From an uncultured Bacteroides sp. (GTDB lineage Bacteria; Bacteroidota; Bacteroidia; Bacteroidales; Bacteroidaceae): a DNA stretch of 64,000 bases. The stretch's first letter is position 1. Every line of letters starts with the position of its first letter. The position numbers were made by a program, and so were the translations under genes. Below, in pieces: positions 56,669 through 64,000 of the stretch. The notes below the pieces were generated by a model, which saw only the letters and a program-made list of their open reading frames with translations, had not been told where the DNA came from and made no database searches. The DNA lies in assembly GCA_949294185.1 (NCBI GenBank), contig CASFGA010000003.1, positions 1 to 64,000 on the forward strand, in the 5' to 3' direction.

Positions 56669-57886
56669 ATGTACAATGTAAACGACATAAGAAAAGACTT
56701 TCCGATTCTGTCACGCACAGTCTATGGCAAGCCGCTGATTTATTTAGACAACGGAGCTACGACTCAAAAGCCCCGCTGTGTGGTCGAATCGATTGCCGAC
56801 GAATACTATTCCGTCAATGCCAATGTGCACCGAGGCGTGCATTTCCTGTCGCAGCAAGCTACCGAACTGCATGAAGCGTCCCGCGAAACAGTGAGGCGAT
56901 TCATCAACGCCAGCAGCACCGCCGAAATCATATTCACACGCGGCACTACCGAAAGCATCAACCTGGTAGCATCCACCTTCACCGACAACCAGATGAAGGA
57001 GGGCGACGAAGTGATTGTTTCCGTCATGGAACACCACAGCAACATCGTTTCCTGGCAGCTCCAAACCGCCCGCAAAGGCATCGTCTTGAAGGTTATCCCC
57101 ATGAACGACCGCGGTGAGCTGCTGCTCGACGAATACGAAAAGCTGTTCACTCCACGCACCCGGTTGGTAGCCGTTGCCCATGTATCCAATGTTTTGGGCA
57201 CGGTTAATCCTGTCAAAAAAATGATTGCGACAGCACATGCCCACGGTGTGCCCGTGCTGATAGACGGGGCGCAAAGCATACCGCACATGAAAGTGGATGT
57301 ACAAAGCCTGGATGCCGACTTCTATGTCTTCAGCGGACATAAGGTATACGGCCCCACAGGAATAGGAGTTTTATACGGCAAGGAGGCGTGGCTCGACCGT
57401 CTTCCACCCTATCAAGGAGGCGGAGAGATGATAAAGAATGTCAGCTTCGAGAAGACCACATTCAACGAACTGCCTTTCAAGTTTGAAGCGGGAACGCCCG
57501 ACTATATCGGCTCCACCGCACTCGCCAAAGCTATAGATTATGTCACCGCCATCGGAATGGACGAGATAGCGGCCTACGAGCACGGACTGACCACCTATGC
57601 CATGCAGCGCCTGAAGGAAATTCCCGGCATGCGCATCTTCGGCGAAGCGGAACAGAAGAGCGGAGTAATTTCATTCCTCGTGGGAAATATCCACCACTTC
57701 GACATGGGTACGCTGTTAGATCGTCTGGGTATCGCCGTGCGAACCGGACACCACTGCGCCGAACCACTCATGCACCGCTTGGGAATCGAGGGAACGGTGC
57801 GGGCCTCATTCGGGCTCTACAACACAAAGGAAGAAATCGACGCTCTCGTGGAAGGAATCAGGCGGGTAAGCCAGATGTTCGGGTAA
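56669..57886 (+). CDS. sufS: SufS-type cysteine desulfurase
   Basis: This 405-residue PLP enzyme has the cofactor Lys in FSGHKVYGPTGIGVLYG and the persulfide Cys in RTGHHCAEPLMHRLG, with the loop typical of group II (SufS) enzymes. It supplies sulfur to SufBCD. No sufE gene follows in this operon. Confidence 0.96.
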   Translation: MYNVNDIRKDFPILSRTVYGKPLIYLDNGATTQKPRCVVESIADEYYSVNANVHRGVHFLSQQATELHEASRETVRRFINASSTAEIIFTRGTTESINLVASTFTDNQMKEGDEVIVSVMEHHSNIVSWQLQTARKGIVLKVIPMNDRGELLLDEYEKLFTPRTRLVAVAHVSNVLGTVNPVKKMIATAHAHGVPVLIDGAQSIPHMKVDVQSLDADFYVFSGHKVYGPTGIGVLYGKEAWLDRLPPYQGGGEMIKNVSFEKTTFNELPFKFEAGTPDYIGSTALAKAIDYVTAIGMDEIAAYEHGLTTYAMQRLKEIPGMRIFGEAEQKSGVISFLVGNIHHFDMGTLLDRLGIAVRTGHHCAEPLMHRLGIEGTVRASFGLYNTKEEIDALVEGIRRVSQMFG

Positions 57887-57934
57887 GACCTCGCTAACAC
57901 CATTTATATTATATTTCACCCGCACAGACAAAGA

Positions 57935-57976
57935 AGTCCGACCGATGGTATAATTCATTCACTCATCGGCCGGACT
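57935..57976. terminator. Bidirectional terminator between sufS and carB
   Basis: A 13-bp stem with one mismatch (57935-57947 with 57964-57976) lies between converging genes, with T-rich flanks on both strands. Confidence 0.75.
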
Positions 57977-57998
57977 CTTCATTTCCATCTTATATGTC

Positions 57999-60900
57999 TC
58001 ATTTATATTCCTGCCAGCTCTTTATCTGTATGTCTTCCTGACTCATCGCACAGAATGCTTCGATGAAAGCCTTGGCCAACCGCGCGTTGGTTATCAGCGG
58101 AATGTTGTGGTCGATAGCCCCACGACGGATGCGGTAGCCGTTTGTCAGCTCTCGCTTAGTATGGTTTTTCGGGATGTTGACTATCAAGTCGAACTTATGG
58201 CCCGCTATCATCTTCATCACATTGTTTTCAGCATGCGGCCGTTCGTCAGGCCAGAACACGGGAGTCGTAGGGATGCCATGCGAATTGAGGAAAGCAGCCG
58301 TCCCCGCCGTAGCGTAGAGCGTGTATCCTTTCTGGCTCAGCATGTGGCTCGCGTCAAGCAAATCCACCTTCGACTTCGTGGCCCCGGAAGAAAAGAGTAC
58401 CGACTTCTTCGGAATGGTATAGCCTGTAGCGATCATCGCGTTCAGCAGAGCCTCGTTGAAGTCATCGCCCAGACAGCCCACTTCACCAGTGGACGACATG
58501 TCTACTCCCAATACCGGATCGGCATTCTGCAAACGCGCAAACGAGAACTGCGAAGCCTTTACGCCGATGCGATCGATATCGAACGCCGACTTGTCGGGTT
58601 TGGTATACGGAGCATCCAACATGATGCGCGTGGCAGTCTCGATGAAGTTGCGCTTCAATACCTTTGAAACAAACGGGAAGCTGCGCGACGCACGCAGATT
58701 GCACTCTATCACTTTCACCTCATTCTTGCGAGCAAGGAACTGGATGTTAAAAGGTCCGGAAATGTTCAGCTCTTTCGCAATGCGACGGCTGATACGCTTG
58801 ATTTCACGGGCAGTAGAGAAATAAATCTTCTGTGCCGGGAATACAAGCGTAGCATCACCGGAGTGTACTCCCGCGTATTCGACATGCTCGGAGATGGCAT
58901 ATTCCACCACCTCACCGTTCTGCGCCACCGCGTCAAACTCTATCTCCTTCGTCTCCTGCATGAACTGGGAAACCACTACCGGATATTCCTTGGAAACTTC
59001 GCTCGCCATCTGAAGGAAACGCTCCAACTCCTCTTGGTCGTAGCACACATTCATGGCCGCGCCGCTCAGCACATACGACGGACGCACCAGAACGGGGTAT
59101 CCCACCTTCTTCACAAATTCCTTCACATCATCTAAACTCGTAAGCTCTTGCCAAGCGGGTTGATCAATGCCCAATTGGTCGAGCATGGCCGAGAACTTGT
59201 TACGGTTCTCCGCACGGTCGATGGATACGGGCGAAGTTCCGAGGATGGGCACCGACTGGCGGTAAAGCTTCATCGCCAGATTATTCGGAATCTGTCCGCC
59301 CACCGAAACAATCACGCCGCGAGGCTGCTCCAAATCGATAACATCAAGCACACGCTCGAACGACAATTCATCAAAGTAAAGGCGGTCGCACATGTCGTAG
59401 TCAGTAGAGACCGTCTCAGGGTTATAGTTGATCATGATGGACTTGTAGCCCAACCTGCGCGCGGTCTGGATAGCGTTCACCGAACACCAGTCAAACTCCA
59501 CCGATGAACCGATGCGGTAGGCTCCCGAGCCGAGCACGATGACCGACTTCTCGTTCTTGTAATAGTTCACATCGTAGCCCTCCACGGCATAGGTCATATA
59601 AAGATAGTTAGTCAGCTCGGGATGCTCCGAAGCCACCGTGTTAATGCGCTTCACGGCAGGCAGGATACCCAACTTCTTACGATATGCGCGCACGGCCAGA
59701 TTCTCCTTTTCCATGTTTCCACTTTCAGGCTTCAACACGAAGCGCGCTATCTGGAAGTCGGAGAATCCCAACACCTTCGCCTCACGCAGCACATCTGCCG
59801 GCAGTTCATCCAAAGAGTTATATCCTTGCAGTTTGGCCTTATAGTCCACTATATTTTTCAGTTTCCCGATAAACCACGGGTCAATCTTCGTCAGCTCAAA
59901 GATACGCTCGATAGAGTATCCCTCCTCCAACGCCTGGGCGATAGCGAAGATGCGCAAGTCAGTGGGATTCGCCAGTTCGTCGTCCAGATTATCAAACCGG
60001 GTATGGTCATTTCCTACGAAACCATGCATGCCCTGTCCTACCATCCGCAGCCCCTTCTGGATGATTTCTTCGAACGTACGGCCGATGGACATAATTTCTC
60101 CCACCGACTTCATGCTTGAGCCGATGCGGCGCGACACGCCTACGAATTTCGTCAAGTCCCACCGCGGAATCTTGCATATCAGATAATCAAGCGACGGAGC
60201 CACGTAGGCCGAGTTCGGAGTGCCCATCTCGCCGATTTCATCAAGGGTGTAGCCCAACGCAATCTTGGCGGCGACGAACGCCAACGGATATCCCGTCGCC
60301 TTCGATGCCAGTGCCGAAGAACGGCTCAGACGGGCATTCACCTCGATGATGCGGTAGTCGTCCGTATCAGCGTTAAAGGCATATTGGATGTTACATTCGC
60401 CCACAATGCCCAAATGGCGGATGCACTGCCGCGAAAGCTCCTGAAGCATGGTTACCTGAGCCTGCGTGAGCGAACAGGTGGGAGCCACCACGATGGACTC
60501 GCCCGTATGGATGCCGAGCGGGTCAAAGTTCTCCATGCTCGCCACGGTAAAGCAGTGGTCGTTTGCGTCACGTATCACCTCAAACTCTATCTCCTTCCAT
60601 CCTTTCAGAGACTCCTCTACCAGTATCTGCGGAGAGAAAGTGAAGGCACTTTCCGCCAGTTCCATGAAGCGCTCCTCGTCGGGACAGATGCCGCTTCCCA
60701 AGCCGCCTAAGGCGTACGCCGAGCGTATCATCACCGGATAGCCTATGCGGCGTGCAGCCGCCAACGCATCCTCCATATTCTCCACCGCCTGGCTCACTGG
60801 TGTCTTGAGCCCGGCCTCGTCCAACTTCTTCACAAACAGGTCGCGGTCTTCCGTATCCATAATGGCCTCCACCGAAGTACCAAGCACCTCCACGCCATAC

Positions 60901-61223
60901 TCGTCCAACACCCCGCTGCGGTAAAGCTCAGTACCGCAGTTAAGTGCAGTCTGCCCTCCGAATGCAAGCAGAATGCCGTCCGGGCGCTCCTTGCGGATGA
61001 TTTCCGTCACGAAATGAGGAGTTACGGGCAGAAAATATACCTGGTCGGCAATGCCTTCCGATGTCTGGATAGTAGCTATGTTCGGATTGATCAGTACCGA
61101 GCGGATGCCCTCCTCGCGCAGGGCCTTCAGGGCCTGCGAGCCCGAGTAGTCAAACTCACCCGCCTGTCCGATTTTCAATGCGCCTGATCCCAAGACCAGG
61201 ACCTTCTTCAGTTCTTTTTTCAT
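57999..61223 (-). CDS. carB: Carbamoyl-phosphate synthase large subunit
   Basis: This protein has 1074 residues from the ATG at 61223 (MKKELKKVLVLGSGALKIGQAGEFDYSGSQA), the usual family length. A longer frame to 61274 adds unrelated residues. The two ATP-grasp halves are visible, with the second preceded by KSVIVLGSGAYRIGSSVEFDWCSVNA. The C-terminal MGS-like regulatory domain starts about residue 940. It makes carbamoyl phosphate for pyrimidines and arginine. The small subunit gene carA is not in this window. Confidence 0.96.
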   Translation of the reverse strand: MKKELKKVLVLGSGALKIGQAGEFDYSGSQALKALREEGIRSVLINPNIATIQTSEGIADQVYFLPVTPHFVTEIIRKERPDGILLAFGGQTALNCGTELYRSGVLDEYGVEVLGTSVEAIMDTEDRDLFVKKLDEAGLKTPVSQAVENMEDALAAARRIGYPVMIRSAYALGGLGSGICPDEERFMELAESAFTFSPQILVEESLKGWKEIEFEVIRDANDHCFTVASMENFDPLGIHTGESIVVAPTCSLTQAQVTMLQELSRQCIRHLGIVGECNIQYAFNADTDDYRIIEVNARLSRSSALASKATGYPLAFVAAKIALGYTLDEIGEMGTPNSAYVAPSLDYLICKIPRWDLTKFVGVSRRIGSSMKSVGEIMSIGRTFEEIIQKGLRMVGQGMHGFVGNDHTRFDNLDDELANPTDLRIFAIAQALEEGYSIERIFELTKIDPWFIGKLKNIVDYKAKLQGYNSLDELPADVLREAKVLGFSDFQIARFVLKPESGNMEKENLAVRAYRKKLGILPAVKRINTVASEHPELTNYLYMTYAVEGYDVNYYKNEKSVIVLGSGAYRIGSSVEFDWCSVNAIQTARRLGYKSIMINYNPETVSTDYDMCDRLYFDELSFERVLDVIDLEQPRGVIVSVGGQIPNNLAMKLYRQSVPILGTSPVSIDRAENRNKFSAMLDQLGIDQPAWQELTSLDDVKEFVKKVGYPVLVRPSYVLSGAAMNVCYDQEELERFLQMASEVSKEYPVVVSQFMQETKEIEFDAVAQNGEVVEYAISEHVEYAGVHSGDATLVFPAQKIYFSTAREIKRISRRIAKELNISGPFNIQFLARKNEVKVIECNLRASRSFPFVSKVLKRNFIETATRIMLDAPYTKPDKSAFDIDRIGVKASQFSFARLQNADPVLGVDMSSTGEVGCLGDDFNEALLNAMIATGYTIPKKSVLFSSGATKSKVDLLDASHMLSQKGYTLYATAGTAAFLNSHGIPTTPVFWPDERPHAENNVMKMIAGHKFDLIVNIPKNHTKRELTNGYRIRRGAIDHNIPLITNARLAKAFIEAFCAMSQEDIQIKSWQEYK

Positions 61224-61331
61224 CGCTATAGATAGTTTATATGGTTTCACCAAAGGCGAATCATGCACCGGCACGCCCGAAAAGAGGACAGAAGGCCGGA
61301 AGATGACTCCTTATGCAAAGAAACAATTTAT

Positions 61332-61363
61332 TTTGAAGAAAACAAAGTATTTGCGTATCTTTG
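61332..61363 (+). promoter_or_regulatory. Promoter of trpS
   Basis: TTTG (61332-61335), 20 bases and TATCTTTG (61356-61363) fit the consensus. The ATG at 61395 follows, which excludes the longer frame starting at 61263. Confidence 0.8.
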
Positions 61364-61394
61364 CTGCAAATTAAAAGTAAGCAACACTCAAATT

Positions 61395-62486
61395 ATGGAA
61401 AAAGAAAAAATCATACTGACCGGCGACCGCCCGACCGGGAAACTGCATATCGGACATTATGTAGGCTCTCTGCGCCGCCGTGTGGAGCTCCAAAACTCGG
61501 GGCTCTATAAGAAAATCTTCATTTTCGAGGCCGACGGACAAGCTCTGACCGACAATATCGACAATCCGGAAAAGGTTCGCCAGAATGTCATCGAGGTGGC
61601 ACTGGATTATCTGGCGGTGGGAATCGACCCTGCCAAGTCTACAATCTTTATCCAGTCGCAGATTCCGGAACTTTGTGAACTGACATTCTATTATATGGAT
61701 CTGGTGACCGTTTCACGCCTGCAACGCAATCCGACGGTAAAGACCGAAATACAGATGCGCAACTTTGAGACAAGCATCCCCGTGGGCTTCTTCACCTATC
61801 CCATCAGTCAGGCTGCAGACATCACTGCCTTTAAGGCGACGACCGTCCCGGTAGGGGAAGACCAGGAGCCGATGCTTGAACAGGCTCGTGAAATCGTGCG
61901 CCGCTTCAACCATATTTACGGGGAGACATTGGTAGAACCGGAAATCCTTTTGCCGGACAATGCTGCCTGCCTCCGTCTGCCGGGAACGGACGGGAAGGCA
62001 AAGATGAGCAAATCGCTGGGCAACTGCATCTATCTGTCTGATACGGCCGACGAAGTGGAAAAGAAGGTAAAGAGCATGTATACCGACCCTACCCACATAA
62101 AGGTGAGCGACCCGGGCAAACTGGAGGGGAATACCGTATTCACCTACCTGGATGCCTTCTGCAAACCGGAGCATTTCGAGCGTTATCTGCCCGACTATCC
62201 TAATCTGGATGAGCTGAAGGCACACTATACGCGCGGCGGACTGGGCGACATGAAGGTGAAGAAGTTCCTGGCAGCCATCATGCAGGAAGAGTTAAGCCCC
62301 ATCCGCGAACGGCGCAAAGAGTTCGCAAAGGATATTCCCGCCATCTACGAGATGCTGAAAAAGGGTTGCGAAACCGCACGCGAGGCCGCCGCACAAACGC
62401 TTGACGAGGTGCGCAGGGCAATGAAGATCAACTATTTCGACGATGCCGCCCTGATAGAGGAACAAGCCAAGCGCTTCGCAGAATAA
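61395..62486 (+). CDS. trpS: Tryptophanyl-tRNA synthetase
   Basis: This protein has 363 residues from the ATG at 61395, placed after the promoter. The class I signature HIGH is in [12 protein letters not shown] (about 20-31) and KMSKS is in [28 protein letters not shown] and the [14 protein letters not shown] region are typical. It charges tRNA-Trp. It diverges from carB. Confidence 0.96.
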   Translation: MEKEKIILTGDRPTGKLHIGHYVGSLRRRVELQNSGLYKKIFIFEADGQALTDNIDNPEKVRQNVIEVALDYLAVGIDPAKSTIFIQSQIPELCELTFYYMDLVTVSRLQRNPTVKTEIQMRNFETSIPVGFFTYPISQAADITAFKATTVPVGEDQEPMLEQAREIVRRFNHIYGETLVEPEILLPDNAACLRLPGTDGKAKMSKSLGNCIYLSDTADEVEKKVKSMYTDPTHIKVSDPGKLEGNTVFTYLDAFCKPEHFERYLPDYPNLDELKAHYTRGGLGDMKVKKFLAAIMQEELSPIRERRKEFAKDIPAIYEMLKKGCETAREAAAQTLDEVRRAMKINYFDDAALIEEQAKRFAE

Positions 62487-62516
62487 GAACTGACGACTGA
62501 AATACACACACAACTC

Positions 62517-62561
62517 CAGACACGGGATTATGCAAGCAGGCATTTTCCCGTGTCTGATTTT
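62517..62561. terminator. Terminator after trpS
   Basis: An 11-bp stem (62517-62527 with 62546-62556) is followed by ATTTTC. It may also serve the converging SIMPL-family gene. Confidence 0.75.
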
Positions 62562-62597
62562 CATGCCCCACATCCCTCCGGCAGGAAAACAAGCGTT

Positions 62598-63290
62598 TCA
62601 GTCGGCTATCTCGAACCGGACAAGCATGGAATAGGTGCGCCGGATAATCCGGAAGCTGTCGAACGAAGCGACCTCCGAAGCCAGCACATTGCTTTGGGCG
62701 AAGGAAGCCCCTGCCCCATCGCCTTCTTCCACGATGCGGACAACACCGCCCAGCCTTTTGCCCAACGCCTCCACCAGATATTCCGCCTTCTCGCGGGCAG
62801 CCTTCAAAGCTTCCACTTTTCCTTTCCGGTGCCAGGCAAGCATATCCTTGCTGACAAGCTCGCCGATGTGCATGGCATGAATACCTTTCGTATCCACCCG
62901 TTTCAGAATTTCGTCTATCTGCCGGAAGTCTGTCAGCGTAACATCAAACTTTTTGGACACCAGAAAATCTTGTCCTTGCCGACGCCAGTAGTCGCCCACA
63001 TCCTGCATGCGGACTGATTCCTCCGGGATTCCGGCCTCATCCAAAGCCTGCCTCAGTCCTTGCTCAATCCGTGCCAACGGCACTTTGGTGCGGTAATCTT
63101 CCGGCTTCGACCTGCCGTCGAACTCCTCTTCAAAGTATTCGCGAATTTCGATGAGATAATGAATCTCGTCGGGCACAATCTCCATCTCCGCCGTTCCCCT
63201 TACCTCAATGTAGCGCCCGCCCGTCTGGGCCGGCAGCTGCAGCACGACAAACACCGCCGCCAACAACAAAAACCTTGCTTTCATGGTCAT
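62598..63290 (-). CDS. SIMPL (DUF541) domain protein, exported
   Basis: This protein has 230 residues from the ATG at 63290, one base after the upstream stop. ATG 63284 is an alternative. A signal peptide (KARFLLLAAVFVVLQLPAQ) is followed by a SIMPL domain. It begins IEVRGTAEMEIVPDEIHYLIEI and includes KAAREKAEYLVEALGKRLGGVVRIVE, the most conserved helix, then RRTYSMLVRFEI. Related proteins sit in the periplasm or outer membrane with roles in stress or signalling that are not settled. It forms a pair with the lipoprotein gene upstream. Confidence 0.88.
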   Translation of the reverse strand: MTMKARFLLLAAVFVVLQLPAQTGGRYIEVRGTAEMEIVPDEIHYLIEIREYFEEEFDGRSKPEDYRTKVPLARIEQGLRQALDEAGIPEESVRMQDVGDYWRRQGQDFLVSKKFDVTLTDFRQIDEILKRVDTKGIHAMHIGELVSKDMLAWHRKGKVEALKAAREKAEYLVEALGKRLGGVVRIVEEGDGAGASFAQSNVLASEVASFDSFRIIRRTYSMLVRFEIAD

Positions 63291-63291
63291 A

Positions 63292-63843
63292 TCATTTAAT
63301 TTCAAACTCAGCTTCCAACTCCACATTCCGCCCGCCACAACGGAAAGACTTGCTTATCCGGTATTTTCCCTCAGACAGTCGATAGTATTCCCCTACAGGA
63401 AAACGGAAGCAATACAGCAGCGGAGCCTCATTTATCTCCCACGAATCATCCATCCAACTGTGGTCGGCCACCAATTCCGGCACGACCCACCGTCCTCCGC
63501 TCCACCGATCAAGCGACCATCCCCGCCCGAAAGCCAGCGGCTCATCCGAAGGATTGGCCACAAAAAAGCTTATCACACGCACGTTTTCCCAGTACGCCGA
63601 ACGCTCCGTCCACATGACAAGCCCCTTTCCCCGGCAGGCTTCCGGCAGTTTCTCCACATACCAAAGGCAGCATTGAGGCAGCCTGTAAGTCACCGTATCC
63701 CGGTCGGAAACGCCGGAACCGTCGGCCACAACAATTTCTGTCACGCTGTCCGCCCCACCTATCACGGCCTGTCGTCCCTTTTTATCCGAACAGCCCGCAA
63801 TCCCCACGCACAGCAACACTCCAATCCATACTGCATTCTTCAT
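63292..63843 (-). CDS. Lipoprotein with an Ig-like fold, function unknown
   Basis: This 183-residue protein has a lipobox (GIAGC, Cys18). The mature part is beta-rich, with motifs seen in bacterial Ig-like surface domains (FFVANPSDEPLAFGRGWSLDRWSGGRWV; YCFRFPVGEYYRLSEGKYRISKSF). The stop is one base from the next ATG, so it is co-expressed with the SIMPL-family gene. I cannot assign a function. Confidence 0.75.
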   Translation of the reverse strand: MKNAVWIGVLLCVGIAGCSDKKGRQAVIGGADSVTEIVVADGSGVSDRDTVTYRLPQCCLWYVEKLPEACRGKGLVMWTERSAYWENVRVISFFVANPSDEPLAFGRGWSLDRWSGGRWVVPELVADHSWMDDSWEINEAPLLYCFRFPVGEYYRLSEGKYRISKSFRCGGRNVELEAEFEIK

Positions 63844-64000
63844 ATCCCACCAGACTTTCTTTTCATTCCATATCCGTTAGACAGCCGTTCCGGCCTCAGG
63901 TTTAATTTTTCTTCACGGCCAACACAGAATTCCACTGCGGAGAAAAAATTTTTTCCCACCTTGTCTGTATCTTTTTCACAAGAGTAAAACAGTGAAAATC

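Noticed and set aside
61263..61394. Longer trpS start at 61263
   Set aside because: A full-consensus promoter at 61332-61363 lies inside that extension, and the family normally starts near [10 protein letters not shown].

Overview
The window comes from a Bacteroidales chromosome, most likely Bacteroidaceae (Bacteroides or Phocaeicola). Three kinds of evidence agree. There are two SusC/SusD outer-membrane pairs. Many genes are preceded by the Bacteroides-type promoter (TAnnTTTG, sometimes with TTTG 18-20 bases upstream). Gene neighbourhoods are typical of the group: rimP-nusA-infB-cvpA-suf, tsaB-DUF4290-murA-rimM-M23-dxr-rseP, and pdxJ-exbB-exbD-tonB. Most of the window is core chromosome. The accessory parts are at the left end.

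Left end (1-13.9 kb): a Hin/Mpi-like serine recombinase; a tRNA-Pro(GGG) with its own terminator; an orphan ECF sigma factor; a SusC/SusD pair on the minus strand; a 620-base divergent spacer; a second SusC/SusD pair on the plus strand whose SusC has an STN signalling domain and whose codon use suggests high expression; an Rpn-type PD-(D/E)XK nuclease with a repeated C-terminus; and an MNT-type nucleotidyltransferase gene broken by an in-frame stop.

13.9-25.8 kb: an MFS transporter and a DUF3332 lipoprotein, then a cluster suited to taking phosphate from organic esters: a secreted histidine phosphatase, a calcineurin-like phosphoesterase, a TonB-dependent receptor and a TRAP-like purple acid phosphatase. 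An S9 (DPP IV-like) peptidase follows. Three tandem 22-bp repeats lie in the divergent promoter region between the phosphoesterase and the TonB receptor.

25.9-34.9 kb (minus strand): a seven-gene housekeeping operon, tsaB to rseP. Upstream of it is the operon dedA-DUF47-pit for phosphate uptake. TTTCAT repeats with 21-22 base spacing occur again upstream of that operon, and a two-copy version lies upstream of another phosphoesterase at 39.3 kb. This shared repeat, next to phosphate genes at three places, is the most interesting regulatory signal I found. Its regulator is not identified.

35-64 kb: threonine-aldolase-like lyase, yicC-gmk-small membrane protein-nadD, phosphoesterase, menA, recG, ispD, DJ-1/PfpI, tonB-exbD-exbB, pdxJ, nadK, rimP-nusA-infB-cvpA-sufBCDS, carB, trpS and two envelope genes (SIMPL family and a lipoprotein). 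The rimP-nusA-infB leader holds an 8-codon open frame whose stop codon lies in the loop of a terminator-like hairpin, a possible attenuator. I found no CRISPR array, rRNA, insertion sequence or prophage, and no clear case of a wholly new multi-gene system.
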